From: Trichormus_B sp936914905
GTDB lineage: Bacteria; Cyanobacteriota; Cyanobacteriia; Cyanobacteriales; Nostocaceae
Direction: 5' to 3' (one strand)
Length of the DNA: 64,000 nt
Assembly: GCF_039871975.1 (NCBI RefSeq)
Contig: NZ_JBDPLL010000001.1
This document shows, in pieces, positions 36,207 through 45,326 of this stretch. Within the stretch, counting starts at the first letter, position 1; every line of letters starts with the position of its first letter. Position numbers and translations under genes: made by a program. A model generated the notes under the pieces. The model did not search any database and was not told the DNA's origin. It worked only from the letters and a program-made list of their open reading frames with translations.

Positions 36207-37610
36207 TCAAAGCAATTCGCGCACGTCGGACACCTCCCCCTTAATAGCGGCTGTAGCTACCATTGCGGGACTCATGAGTAGGGTACGACCGGAAGCAGAA
36301 CCTTGTCTTCCTTTAAAGTTGCGGTTGGAGGAGGAGGCGCTAATTTGTCTACCTTGGAGTTTGTCGGGGTTCATGGCTAAACACATGGAACATCCTGGTT
36401 CTCTCCATTCAAAACCGGCTGCGAGAAATATTTTATCTAGTCCTTCGGCTTCGGCTTCTTTTTTGACTCTCTCTGAACCGGGAACGACGAAAGCTTTCAC
36501 ACCCTCTGCTACTTTGCGACCTTGGGCAATTTTAGCGGCTTCTCGTAAGTCGCTAATGCGTCCGTTGGTGCAGCTACCTATGAAGCAAACGTCAATTTTT
36601 GTTCCTTGGATGGGTTGACCGGGGTGTAAGTCCATGTAGCGATATGCTTCTTCGGCTACAAAGCGGTCTTCTTCTAAGAGTTCTTCGGCTGTGGGAACTT
36701 TTTGATCTACGCCAATTCCTTGACCTGGTGTAATTCCCCATGTGACTGTGGGGGGAATGTATTCGCCATTAAATACTACTACATCATCATATTCAGCATC
36801 GGTATCACTCCGTAGGGATTCCCACCAAGTAACGGCTTGTTCCCAATCGGCATTTTTAGGGGCGAAGTCTCTATTTTTTAAATAGTCGTAGGTAATATGA
36901 TCGGGGTTGAGGTAACCGCATCTTGCACCACCTTCTATGGCCATGTTGCAAATGGTCATCCGTTCTTCCATGTTCATTTGTGCAAAGGTTGTTCCTGCAA
37001 ATTCGTAAGCGTAGCCTACACCACCTTTTACGCCTAATGTGCGAATGATGTGTAAAATTAGATCTTTGGCGTAAACTCCGGGTTTTAAGTTGCCGTTAAC
37101 TTCGATTTTGCGGACTTTGAGTTTAGATAATGCTAGGGTTTGGGAGGCGAGAACATCGCGAACTTGGCTTGTACCAATACCAAATGCGATCGCACCAAAG
37201 GCACCATGACTGGATGTATGGCTATCTCCACAAGCTATAGTCATTCCCGGTTGAGTTAGTCCCAGTTCGGGGGCAATGACGTGAACTATACCTTGATTTC
37301 CTGAACCAATATTGTAAAAAATTATGTCATTTTCTTGACAACTCTTTTCTAAAGCCTGGATCATTTCTTCAGCCATACTGTCTACAAAGGGACGGGCTTG
37401 ATTTTCTGTAGGAACGATATGATCAACTGTCGCTACTGTGCGTTGTGGAAATAAAACTTTTAAACCCCTTTCTTTGAGCATAGCAAAGGCTTGGGGACTG
37501 GTAACTTCATGGATGAGATGGAGTCCAATAAATAGTTGCGTTAGTCCTGATGGAAGTGTCCCAACGGAGTGGAAGTCCCAAACTTTGTCAAACAGAGTTC
37601 CCTTGCTCAT
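36207..37610 (-). CDS. leuC: 3-isopropylmalate dehydratase large subunit
   Basis: A 467-aa aconitase-family large subunit carrying the 4Fe-4S cluster. The substrate loop CGDSHTSSHGAFGAIAFGIG and the cluster cysteines in IGSCTNGRISDLR and EPGCSMCLAMNPD are all present. Normal length; start MSKGTLFDKVWDFHSVG is typical. It is the first gene of a leuC-leuD unit in the minus direction. Confidence 0.96.
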   Translation of the reverse strand: MSKGTLFDKVWDFHSVGTLPSGLTQLFIGLHLIHEVTSPQAFAMLKERGLKVLFPQRTVATVDHIVPTENQARPFVDSMAEEMIQALEKSCQENDIIFYNIGSGNQGIVHVIAPELGLTQPGMTIACGDSHTSSHGAFGAIAFGIGTSQVRDVLASQTLALSKLKVRKIEVNGNLKPGVYAKDLILHIIRTLGVKGGVGYAYEFAGTTFAQMNMEERMTICNMAIEGGARCGYLNPDHITYDYLKNRDFAPKNADWEQAVTWWESLRSDTDAEYDDVVVFNGEYIPPTVTWGITPGQGIGVDQKVPTAEELLEEDRFVAEEAYRYMDLHPGQPIQGTKIDVCFIGSCTNGRISDLREAAKIAQGRKVAEGVKAFVVPGSERVKKEAEAEGLDKIFLAAGFEWREPGCSMCLAMNPDKLQGRQISASSSNRNFKGRQGSASGRTLLMSPAMVATAAIKGEVSDVRELL

Positions 37611-37723
37611 ACTGAAATCTATGTTAAAGGAGTCCGATTTTTGATTTTATCAGAAAATCGCTCAGGTTATCGGTAAAGCTATAGGAATTTCACTTTTCTT
37701 GAATCTAAAGGTTACTTCGTCTG

Positions 37724-39337
37724 CTATGTATTTGCTGGCTTTATCTGTCTAATAGGAATCTCAATCACAAATTCTGTTCCTTTTTCAGGTTCAGAAATAC
37801 ACTCGATCTTTCCTTTATGCTTATCTACTATAATCTGGTAACTAATAGATAATCCTAATCCAGTACCTTTACCTACAGGTTTAGTAGTAAAAAACGGTTC
37901 AAACAATTTATTTTTAACTGTTTCTCCTATTCCTATGCCATTATCTTGAATATTGATAATTACGTTTTCTTCATTTTTTACTTGAGTATGAATAATAATT
38001 GAACTGAGGTGTTTTTTAATATCTTTACAAGAGTCTATTTCCTGTTGACGCAAAGCATCAATAGCGTTCACAATTATATTCATAAATACCTGATTTAATC
38101 CTCCTGCATAACATTCAATAAGAGGTAAATTTCCATAGTCTTTAATAATTGTAATTTCCTGCTGTTCCTCCTGACCTTTAATAATATCTTGCAAAATTAA
38201 CAGTGTACTATCAAGCCCTTCATGAATATTAACAGGCTTCATTTCTGCTTCATCAAGACGCGAAAAATTCCGTAAACTTAAGACAATCTCACGGATACGT
38301 TCAGCACCAACTGCCATAGAGGATAATATTTTGGGCAGATCATCAATCAGAAAATCTAATTCTATCTCCTCAATCAAAATATTTATTTCTGGATTGTAAT
38401 TATAATTTTCTTGTCGGTATCGGTTAATCAAAGTTAATAAATTTTGAGTGTATTCCCTAACGTGAATTAAGTTGCCATAAATGAAATTAACAGGATTATT
38501 AATCTCATGAGCAACACCAGCAACTAACTGACCTAGAGAAGACATCTTTTCAGTTTGAATCAGTTGTACTTGAGTCTGCTGAAGTTCTTGTAGTGTCTTT
38601 TGTAATTGAAGATTTTTCTGGTTTAAGCTTTCCGTTCGGGTTGCAACTTGCATTTCTAACATATAATTAGTTTCTTCTAGGGCAGCTTGAGCATTTTTTT
38701 TGGCTTTTAAATATTCTTGCAATAAACGTAATACTAAAATCCATATTGGGATAAGTATTGTTAAACTTATAATAGAACCTAAAATAGCCCAAATCATTCC
38801 TTGGCGATATTCAGCAACTTTTTGTTCCAATGCAAGTGATATATTCTTGTTCCTTTTAGCAATACCATCAGTATAAATCTGTTTCTGAGTTTCGTATTTA
38901 CGGCTGGATAATATTTTTTGTGCAGCTTCTTTTTGATTTTTATTAACTAAATCAAAAGATTGATATTCCATGGCAATTAACTGCTGATTAGCAATATGAA
39001 TTCTTTGAGCATTCTGGTCTTTATATGTTTCAGGAGCTACTTTAATAGCTTCTTTAATTGCCAGATCAAGTTTAGGTTCAAATTGGCGATATCTTTTTTC
39101 CCAAAAAATATTACCTGTAGCCGCATTCATCCGGGCTGACATGGTTAATACTTCATCCAAATAAGTAATTTCACTACTTAGTTTTTGGAGATAAAATTCC
39201 TGTTTAGCAATATTGTTGAAGTTATAATATGCTTGCCAGTTGAGCCAAACTTGAGGAATAAATAATAGTAATGTTAGCAATACTGTCAGACTTACTAACT
39301 GAGAAGGAGTAAATTTAAGCTTATAAAATAAATGCAT
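37724..39337 (-). CDS. Membrane sensor histidine kinase
   Basis: A 537-aa kinase. Membrane helix 1 is near residues 12-32 (LVSLTVLLTLLLFIPQVWL) and helix 2 near 182-207 (AILGSIISLTILIPIWILVL), enclosing a ~150-residue helical sensor region outside the membrane. A coiled coil (about 215-270) leads to the phosphoacceptor H-box GVAHEINNPVNFI. The N-box QVFMNIIVNAIDAL, G1 DNGIGIG, F-box FEPFFTTKPVGKGTGLGLS and G2 motifs are intact. There is no receiver or PAS domain and no adjacent response regulator, so the partner is unknown. Confidence 0.9.
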   Translation of the reverse strand: MHLFYKLKFTPSQLVSLTVLLTLLLFIPQVWLNWQAYYNFNNIAKQEFYLQKLSSEITYLDEVLTMSARMNAATGNIFWEKRYRQFEPKLDLAIKEAIKVAPETYKDQNAQRIHIANQQLIAMEYQSFDLVNKNQKEAAQKILSSRKYETQKQIYTDGIAKRNKNISLALEQKVAEYRQGMIWAILGSIISLTILIPIWILVLRLLQEYLKAKKNAQAALEETNYMLEMQVATRTESLNQKNLQLQKTLQELQQTQVQLIQTEKMSSLGQLVAGVAHEINNPVNFIYGNLIHVREYTQNLLTLINRYRQENYNYNPEINILIEEIELDFLIDDLPKILSSMAVGAERIREIVLSLRNFSRLDEAEMKPVNIHEGLDSTLLILQDIIKGQEEQQEITIIKDYGNLPLIECYAGGLNQVFMNIIVNAIDALRQQEIDSCKDIKKHLSSIIIHTQVKNEENVIINIQDNGIGIGETVKNKLFEPFFTTKPVGKGTGLGLSISYQIIVDKHKGKIECISEPEKGTEFVIEIPIRQIKPANT

Positions 39338-39780
39338 TTTTCTACCTTTACAGCACTTTGCTCAACGGTTCGGTACAATATTAAACCCTATAATCCTTAC
39401 TCTATAAGCATTTTAGATATTTAGGTGTGTTCATTTTATATGTCAAGTGCTGTATATATAGTAACTGTAGATAAGTTATTTAACAGAATTAATTACACAA
39501 TTTAAACCCTTTTGGGGAATTAAAAATTCAAAAAAGGTCATTGCAACAGGATTTACGCACTTTGACCAAAAAACTTTCATTCTGAATGTAGCGTTAGCAA
39601 AATGGAGAATCCCTGAGATACTTCCCTACGCTGCATTTTTCTCAGTATGACAAAAATATTTTGTGTATCCCCTGCTGATTGAGTCAATAAGATTTATTTT
39701 TGTGCTTTGCATAGCGGCTTTAATCATCTTTCTTTAGGAGTTTAGATTTACTAGTTTTAGCTTAAAATACGGTGATTAAG
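39338..39780. other. Spacer with a probable decayed small repeat element
   Basis: CAACAGGATTTACGCA near 39544 and, inverted, CAGCAGGGGATACACA near 39677 are weakly matching ends, resembling a Nostocales palindromic element whose ends read CAGGATTTACGCA. No gene recognised. Confidence 0.35.
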
Positions 39781-39784
39781 CAAT

Positions 39785-39811
39785 AAAAAACCCCGGTGAA
39801 ACTGACCGAGG
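39785..39811 (-). terminator. Intrinsic terminator of psb34
   Basis: On the minus strand CCTCGGT-cagtttc-ACCGGGG (7-bp stem with one G.U) is followed by TTTTTTATTG. It lies 66 nt after the psb34 stop. Confidence 0.75.
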
Positions 39812-39876
39812 CTGATTAGGAGAAATAAGAATGAGGATTAGATTCCAATACCGAAGCTGAAAAAATTTACAACATC

Positions 39877-40047
39877 TTAGCTAACACCAAATGCGATTAA
39901 AACTATAGATGTTACGAATAATAATGCTACTGCACCTTGAAAAAAGTAGCGGCTTTGCTGTTCAGGTGAAGGATATTCAGCGTAGTAGAGTTTTGGTTCG
40001 GTTGCGTAGTTGTTCACGATGCCTTCTTCATTGGTGGTGGTATACAT
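39877..40047 (-). CDS. psb34: Psb34-type (ssl1498 family) light-harvesting-like small protein
   Basis: A 56-aa ORF: MYTTTNEEGIVNNYATEPKL, YYAEYPSPEQQSRYFFQGA and a single membrane helix ALLFVTSIVLIAFGVS. This matches the cyanobacterial ssl1498/Psb34 family, small proteins related to HLIPs that bind photosystem II assembly intermediates. The chlorophyll-binding ExxNxR motif of HLIPs is absent, as is normal for this family. Start ATG 40047; a purine-rich stretch (GAAGGAAAAAG) lies just upstream. Monocistronic with its own terminator. Confidence 0.85.
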   Translation of the reverse strand: MYTTTNEEGIVNNYATEPKLYYAEYPSPEQQSRYFFQGAVALLFVTSIVLIAFGVS

Positions 40048-40352
40048 AATCTTTTTCCTTCGTTTATTTCTTTATGTAAATAAAGTTAACGAAGTTGTTA
40101 CAAAATGTCAATAGGACTTGACAGAGAATAGTAAATAGTCTCGATAAGAGTTCCTTATCTGGAATGGAAGTGACTGCAAAGAGGTTTTGGACTTTAAATT
40201 TTTCATGATTACCAACGCAATAGCGCCTCTAGTATTTGTCAAATCTAAAAGCTTTGTTTAAAAAATTTTGGTTTACAAATTACCCTAAAAAGTTTTTAGC
40301 AGCCCACAAATTAATTGTGAACTGCTATTACAGAAAATTTATTTATTTTAGA

Positions 40353-40425
<73 letters not shown>

Positions 40426-40570
40426 GTTTTTATCTCTTAATTAAGATAGCATACCCTTTTTAAATTTTGCAAGGGGTTTGGGGGAATTTTTTTGCGGGCA
40501 GGAGGTAGGTTGTCGGTTATACTTACTCAGTATTGAAGTTTTAATTATTTTTTATTTTTAATTTTCCAAG

Positions 40571-41170
40571 ATGCCTTCTGGTCAAATGCACGATTGCATT
40601 ACTATCTGGTCTTTGCCTATGGTGACGGGTGTGACTTTGGTGTCCACTCGCAGTAGTAATGTGACTTTGTTGGTGGCGGGTGGGTTTATGTTTGGTGGGT
40701 TTATGTTTGGCCCAGATTTAGATATTTACTCCCGTCAGTTTCAGCGTTGGGGGTTTTTGCGTTGGATTTGGCTGCCTTATCAAAAAAGTCTGCGTCATCG
40801 GTCTTTTTTGTCCCATGGGCCAATTATTGGTACGACTCTGCGGGTGGTTTATCTCACGACTTTTTTGGCGGTTGTAGCTATTTTGGTTTTGGTGGTTTTC
40901 GCTAAGTTGGGTAATGTGGCTTTTAACTGGGGGGATGTTTGGAGGAGTGTGGGGCAAACTATATCTATATATTATGGGGAATTTTTCGCTATGTTTGTGG
41001 GGTTTGAACTCGGTGCTATGAGTCATTCTCTCAGCGATTGGACTAATTCGGCTTATAAACGTTTCCAAAAGCAGGGGATTCAAGGGTTGCTCAACCATGG
41101 CAAAATTAAGAAGCGTAAACCGACGAGGGGTGTCAAGGGGGTGAGAAAACGCAGAGGTACGCAGAGGTAA
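40571..41170 (+). CDS. DUF2227 family putative metal-binding membrane protein
   Basis: A 199-aa protein. N-terminal MPSGQMHDCITIWSLPMVTG, PDLDIYSRQFQRWGFLRWIW, SLRHRSFLSHGPIIGT and GAMSHSLSDW contain conserved His and Asp residues of the DUF2227 family, related to membrane-bound metal-dependent hydrolases such as YdjM. Two or three hydrophobic segments. A 15-bp tandem duplication (40681-40710) doubles GFMFG in frame. The last residues (KRRGTQR) are encoded by an ACGCAGAGGT repeat that also recurs elsewhere. It ends 23 nt before mazG. Confidence 0.75.
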   Translation: MPSGQMHDCITIWSLPMVTGVTLVSTRSSNVTLLVAGGFMFGGFMFGPDLDIYSRQFQRWGFLRWIWLPYQKSLRHRSFLSHGPIIGTTLRVVYLTTFLAVVAILVLVVFAKLGNVAFNWGDVWRSVGQTISIYYGEFFAMFVGFELGAMSHSLSDWTNSAYKRFQKQGIQGLLNHGKIKKRKPTRGVKGVRKRRGTQR

Positions 41171-41193
41171 ACCTGGAGGTAGGTGGAGGTTTT

Positions 41194-42000
41194 ATGGCAG
41201 ATAATCGAACTTTAGTGGCTTTACAAGAATTAATTGATGTGGTGGCAAAATTGCGATCGCCTGAAGGTGGTTGTCCTTGGGATTTGGCACAAACGCCGGA
41301 AAGTCTGACGAGCTATGTGATTGAGGAGGCTTATGAAGTGGTTGACGCCATTCAAACAGGAGATAAAAGAGCGATCGCAGAAGAATTAGGTGATTTATTA
41401 TTACAGGTAGTATTACAAGCACAAATTGCCAGTGAAGCCGGTGATTTTTCTTTGCAACAAATTGCTGAAGGTATTTCTCAAAAATTGATTCGTCGTCATC
41501 CTCATGTTTTTAGTGATGTGACAGTGGAAAATATGGACGAGGTGCATCAAAATTGGGAAACTATCACAGCCGCAGAAAAAGGAGAAACACCAGCAACGCA
41601 AAAACTTAGTGATAAACTTAGTCGCTATCGGCGTAGTCTTCCGCCTTTAAATGCAGCAATGAAGATTTCTCAAAAGGCTGCTAGTGTTGGGTTTGAGTGG
41701 AACAATGTTGATGAAGTTTGGGGAAAGTTTCACGAAGAATTAGGGGAATTTAAACAGGCTTTAACTGAGGAAACAACGGAAAGACAAGAATCAGAATTAG
41801 GTGATTTACTATTTGCAATTATTCAAGTTGCTAGATGGCATAATCTTGATCCGAGTGCTGGTTTGCAAGGTACAAGTCAGCGATTTATTCAACGATTACA
41901 AAAAATGGAAGATGTAATTAATCGCCCCCTCACAGAGTATAGCTTGGAAGAATTAGATGCACTTTGGCAACAGGCTAAAGCCCAACTGGCGAAAGATTAG
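41194..42000 (+). CDS. mazG: Nucleoside triphosphate pyrophosphohydrolase MazG
   Basis: A 268-aa tandem-domain MazG that hydrolyses (d)NTPs to NMP and pyrophosphate. The first domain has CPWDLAQTPESLTSYVIEEA and the metal-binding EELGDLLLQVVLQ; the second repeats it as ELGEFKQALTEE and SELGDLLFAIIQVARW. Length and both EExxD-type motifs are normal. A conventional Shine-Dalgarno sequence (GGAGG, in GTAGGTGGAGG) precedes ATG 41194. Confidence 0.95.
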   Translation: MADNRTLVALQELIDVVAKLRSPEGGCPWDLAQTPESLTSYVIEEAYEVVDAIQTGDKRAIAEELGDLLLQVVLQAQIASEAGDFSLQQIAEGISQKLIRRHPHVFSDVTVENMDEVHQNWETITAAEKGETPATQKLSDKLSRYRRSLPPLNAAMKISQKAASVGFEWNNVDEVWGKFHEELGEFKQALTEETTERQESELGDLLFAIIQVARWHNLDPSAGLQGTSQRFIQRLQKMEDVINRPLTEYSLEELDALWQQAKAQLAKD

Positions 42001-42059
42001 CGAGTGGGGACTGGGTCGCACTTACCAAGTACCTGTTACCCATTACCCAATTTTAAATT

Positions 42060-42440
42060 TTGAATTTCGAATCTTCAATTTTTCAGGTTTTTTCGCCTTA
42101 AACACCCTATCATAAAAAGCTTGATAAGTAACATTTTCTGGCAAACTGAGTAAGGCACTGTTGATTTTTTCCTGGCGGGGCTTTCGTTCGGTAGAACTGT
42201 GCCGTAGTTTTCTTCACGGAAGATACTACCAACAACTTCTACTTTACCTTTGCCTTCATTAGCTGTATAAACCTTAGCTGTATAAACCTTAGCTGTATAA
42301 ACCTTAGCTGTATAAACCTTAGCTGTATAAACCTTAGCTGTATAAACCTTAGCTGTATAAAATAGAAGTACAGGAGCATCAAAAACAATAGCCTCTACTT
42401 TTTTAGTCAGCAGTGTATTTACCATAGAAATTTGCTTTCG
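42060..42440 (-). pseudogene. C-terminal part of a periplasmic substrate-binding (SBP_bac_3) domain, with repeat expansion
   Basis: Minus-strand pieces LLTKKVEAIVFDAPVLLFY, NEGKGKVEVVGSIFREENYG and, after a frameshift near 42170, INSALLSLPENVTYQAFYD match the C-terminal lobe of glutamine/glutamate-binding proteins. In cyanobacteria this domain also occurs in glutamate-gated channel-like proteins. Between FYTA and NEGKG an in-frame array of six KVYTA units has been inserted by 15-bp repeat growth. The N-terminal two thirds of the domain are absent. Confidence 0.7.
42261..42360. repeat. 15-bp tandem array, 6.7 copies
   Basis: AGCTGTATAAACCTT is repeated six times without error plus 10 nt. On the minus strand it encodes KVYTA units inside the substrate-binding-protein remnant. 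Confidence 0.95.
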
Positions 42441-42489
42441 GTAACACAAAATAAAATATGATATTTATCTATCATGTTTACTCAACCGC

Positions 42490-42524
42490 AAATATTACAT
42501 TCTTCTCAAATATTACATTCTTCT
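42490..42524. repeat. 18-bp tandem duplication
   Basis: AATATTACATTCTTCTCA is followed at once by a second copy (17 of 18 nt) in a spacer. The spacer 42450-42832 holds no gene; it also has CACAGAGACGCAGAGAG at 42559, a word that also occurs inside ileS. Confidence 0.8.
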
Positions 42525-42832
42525 TAGGAAGGATCTCAACTATCAGAATGTTTTCTTACACAGAGACGCAGAGAGAAATAAACTTTTTTTTTTAAGCTTC
42601 TCAGATTTTTATTAAATAGTTATTCCTTATCAATTCTATGAATTCACATCTAAAACTCAATGTCAACGCTTCTACTTATGTTTTTCCGTCAGGTAAACGA
42701 TAGGGTGGTTTCCAATTCCCAAAACCATGAGATTTCAAAGAGGTTTTCTTACCCAAGAACTAATATAAATGCTCGTAAACTAGAGACTGTTAGTGTGGGG
42801 CTAACTAGTTAAATTAGGAATAAACCTCAAAG

Positions 42833-43300
42833 ATGACTAATAAGCTATATCATAGCGATTTGCAATTATGCATTGAGCAAACGATTCAGCAGTTAGAAAA
42901 TCATGAATTTGAGTCGCTGGATATTGAGCATTTAATTGAGGAGTTAGTTGACTTGGGTACATCAGAGAAGAATACCCTCAGAAGCAATCTTAAGATTTTG
43001 TTGGCTCACTTACTCAAGTTCAAGATTCAGCATGATCTACCCGATTCAATGAAGGGAAGTTGCTACAGTTCAGTTATTGAACATCGTCAACGGGTTCTCG
43101 ACAATTTGGCCGATACCCCATCTCTAAAAAGTTTTTTGATGGAAGCTGTAGAAAAAGCCTATCCCGATGCCCGTAAAGTGGCAATTAAGGAGGGTACACT
43201 AGCTAAATTTGGGGTTCGTGTACCGGAAGAGAGTGAGTATCCTATAACTTGTCCTTTTTCGATTGGACAAATTCTGAATGAGGATTTTTATGGGCTATAA
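42833..43300 (+). CDS. DUF29 domain protein
   Basis: A 155-aa protein with the DUF29 pattern: HSDLQLCIEQTIQQLENHEF, LDIEHLIEELVDLG, LKILLAHLLKFKIQ and a C-terminal FGVRVPEESEYPITCPFSIG. DUF29 proteins are widespread in cyanobacteria, all-helical and of unknown function. Length is normal and the frame intact. A 14-bp hairpin follows at 43463-43498. Confidence 0.88.
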   Translation: MTNKLYHSDLQLCIEQTIQQLENHEFESLDIEHLIEELVDLGTSEKNTLRSNLKILLAHLLKFKIQHDLPDSMKGSCYSSVIEHRQRVLDNLADTPSLKSFLMEAVEKAYPDARKVAIKEGTLAKFGVRVPEESEYPITCPFSIGQILNEDFYGL

Positions 43301-43462
43301 ATTAGAAAAAGAAAAGATGTGGTCAATGTCTCCAGATTTTTAAACAGGAAGAAAAAATTAACTCTTTACGGTCTAAGGGTGCGATCGGAAACTGCTGTAA
43401 GCTTCGCTGATAACACACACCATAACTCAAACAGGTCTACCTTATACAGATCCTGTGCTGTT

Positions 43463-43498
43463 TGCTGCATGATTGCTATGAAATGCAATCATGCAGCA
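43463..43498. repeat. 14-bp perfect hairpin
   Basis: TGCTGCATGATTGC and GCAATCATGCAGCA are perfectly inverted around an 8-nt loop. Not followed by a T-tract on the plus strand; it may still act as a 3'-end structure between convergent genes. Confidence 0.7.
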
Positions 43499-43608
43499 TT
43501 AGATATAAATATCAGGTAATTCGTGCAAAATAGTGAAAATAACTATCCAGTGACAAAATTTGAACAAGCTAAAGTTTGCTTTCTTCCCTTCTATCTTCTG
43601 CTTTTTAC

Positions 43609-44031
43609 TTACATCAGCTTTTCTACTAAACTATTTGCTAAATCAAGCAATTCGATATCGCAAGCAAGAAGATGACGAGCTAAAATGTCTCTGACAGCAG
43701 ATGTTTTTTCATCTTCTCTAGTAATCCTCAAGCATTCTTCCAAATTTCTTGCTAAATCAAACAGTGGTCTATCTCCCAAGCGATACCTAATTTTTACAGC
43801 AACATTGTCATTACTGACCAGAAATTCTTTTATAGAACCTAATAGAGAATTACCTAATATTTCATCATTTCCCCACGTTTCTAACCAATCTCCATCTACA
43901 TCTTCAACATAAAGGTGAACAAAATTTAGCCCATATTCTAGCCAGTCTTGCTGCATTCTACGGGCTGCTGCTAAAATTTCAGCAAATTCATCTACTTGAG
44001 TAATGCTGTTCATTTCTTGTTGGTTAACCAT
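43609..44031 (-). CDS. Hypothetical protein, 140 aa
   Basis: Acidic, helical protein: EFAEILAAARRMQQDWLEYG, FVHLYVEDVDGDWLETWGND, IKEFLVSNDNVAVKIRYRLG and a C-terminal LARHLLACDIELLDLANSLV. No membrane segment or known domain. It follows a 230-aa gene on the same strand after a 65-nt gap and may form a pair with it. Confidence 0.55.
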   Translation of the reverse strand: MVNQQEMNSITQVDEFAEILAAARRMQQDWLEYGLNFVHLYVEDVDGDWLETWGNDEILGNSLLGSIKEFLVSNDNVAVKIRYRLGDRPLFDLARNLEECLRITREDEKTSAVRDILARHLLACDIELLDLANSLVEKLM

Positions 44032-44096
44032 AAATGCTGTTGTAAGCAGGTAACGATTTAGGCTAGGACTCAGATATTGGACTCAAAAATTTGATA

Positions 44097-44789
44097 TCAG
44101 GAAAAATTTAGATACTTTCCTTCAGCAAGATAGTCACTGTTATACAGTGCCACATTTACTAATTGGTTGATAAAATCACTCTCCCCAGGATTGTAACTTA
44201 AGAACAATCCTCTCTCTATTTCCCACAATTGCAGTGCATTTTGCCACTTTTCATACTTTTGCTCATGGAACTCTTCGCTGACACTGGTCACTTGAATACA
44301 GAGTGGTTTTTGTTGATGATTACTAACTATTAAATCTGTTGCCATCGAAAGGTCGGCAATATAACGCTGCCAAATGTTCCCTTCACGACGCACAATATCT
44401 TGAGCTATTGATTTAATAATATCACCATCAAACTGATTAAACTCTCCCGCCATCATTTTTTTCTTCCAAATATAAAATTTGGCATCTGTTGAGTTTATCC
44501 ACTTAGGAAATAGATAGCTATACCAATACCTCTCATTTGGGGTCATCTGGTTGAATTTTGCTTGTCGTCCTGCTTCTGAAGGTAAGGATTGAATTATCAG
44601 CCAAATTGTAGAGTCGGTAATTACCTCAAGAAGAAAAGCAAGGACAAATGGTTTAGCAGTCAGGGAACCAGGCCGAATATATTTGACCCACCGATTGATC
44701 TCATCTAATCTTTTTGATAACTGAGGATCTATCACCGAGGCTTGCTCAATGAGTAACTTTAGTTTATCCTTAATTTGTTTTGCTTGCAA
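44097..44789 (-). CDS. Hypothetical protein with nuclease-like C-terminal half, 230 aa
   Basis: Residues 1-130 are helical with a Trp-rich stretch (NERYWYSYLFPKWINSTDAK, FYIWKKKMMAGEF). The segment YIADLSMATDLIVSNHQQKP and LCIQVTSVSEEF has the shape of a PD-(D/E)xK nuclease core: Asp at the start of a hairpin, then a beta strand with C-I-Q-V. The usual (D/E)xK is replaced by QVT, so activity is uncertain. The gene lies upstream of a 140-aa acidic protein, an arrangement like toxin/antitoxin or small defence pairs. Function inferred only from shape. Confidence 0.5.
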   Translation of the reverse strand: MQAKQIKDKLKLLIEQASVIDPQLSKRLDEINRWVKYIRPGSLTAKPFVLAFLLEVITDSTIWLIIQSLPSEAGRQAKFNQMTPNERYWYSYLFPKWINSTDAKFYIWKKKMMAGEFNQFDGDIIKSIAQDIVRREGNIWQRYIADLSMATDLIVSNHQQKPLCIQVTSVSEEFHEQKYEKWQNALQLWEIERGLFLSYNPGESDFINQLVNVALYNSDYLAEGKYLNFS

Positions 44790-45326
44790 ACTACGCCCTA
44801 CTTTTCAGTAACTAACTATTTGGTGTAAATTTTATACCTTTCAAGATGTATATACGATTCATGGTTTAGTATTAAAATTTGGTTTAAAAAAAATGCCATT
44901 GGCAACTACTCCCAAGTCTTGTGATACCGAGACTCTCAGTATATGACGACCCAGGTTTTTACCCAGTTAGTTGTTACAAAATACCTATTAACTAAGCAGT
45001 ACACTGTTAAATTACCGTTTACCAAGGTACAAGATGCACCGTTTGTGATTTGCTCAATCATACTTAATAAAGTGTCAGGCATCTAGTTTTTTAACCCGAA
45101 CTAGGTTATAGAAGGATTTTAGCCTAAAAATCATACAATTTAAATGGGCAACAGCTTATTATCTTGACCTTTAGTCTGTCTTAATCTGCTCATTTTGGGT
45201 TAGTTTTGACTTGTATCAACTGAATAAGTTAAAGATTTTCATCCAGCTTAACGAAAATCTAAATACTATTTGACACAACTCCATTAAAAATAGTTCTCAG
45301 TGACTATATCGTTTACATAGATCATC
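44790..45326. other. Gene-free spacer upstream of acs
   Basis: AT-rich, 537 nt. The only ORF is a doubtful 47-codon frame at 44943-45086. It must include the acs promoter, which I cannot place. Confidence 0.45.

Noticed and set aside
42261..42360. Possible CRISPR-like array
   Set aside because: The 15-bp units are directly joined without spacers; it is a simple tandem repeat.
44943..45086. 47-codon plus-strand ORF upstream of acs
   Set aside because: No ribosome site, no family resemblance, length expected by chance.
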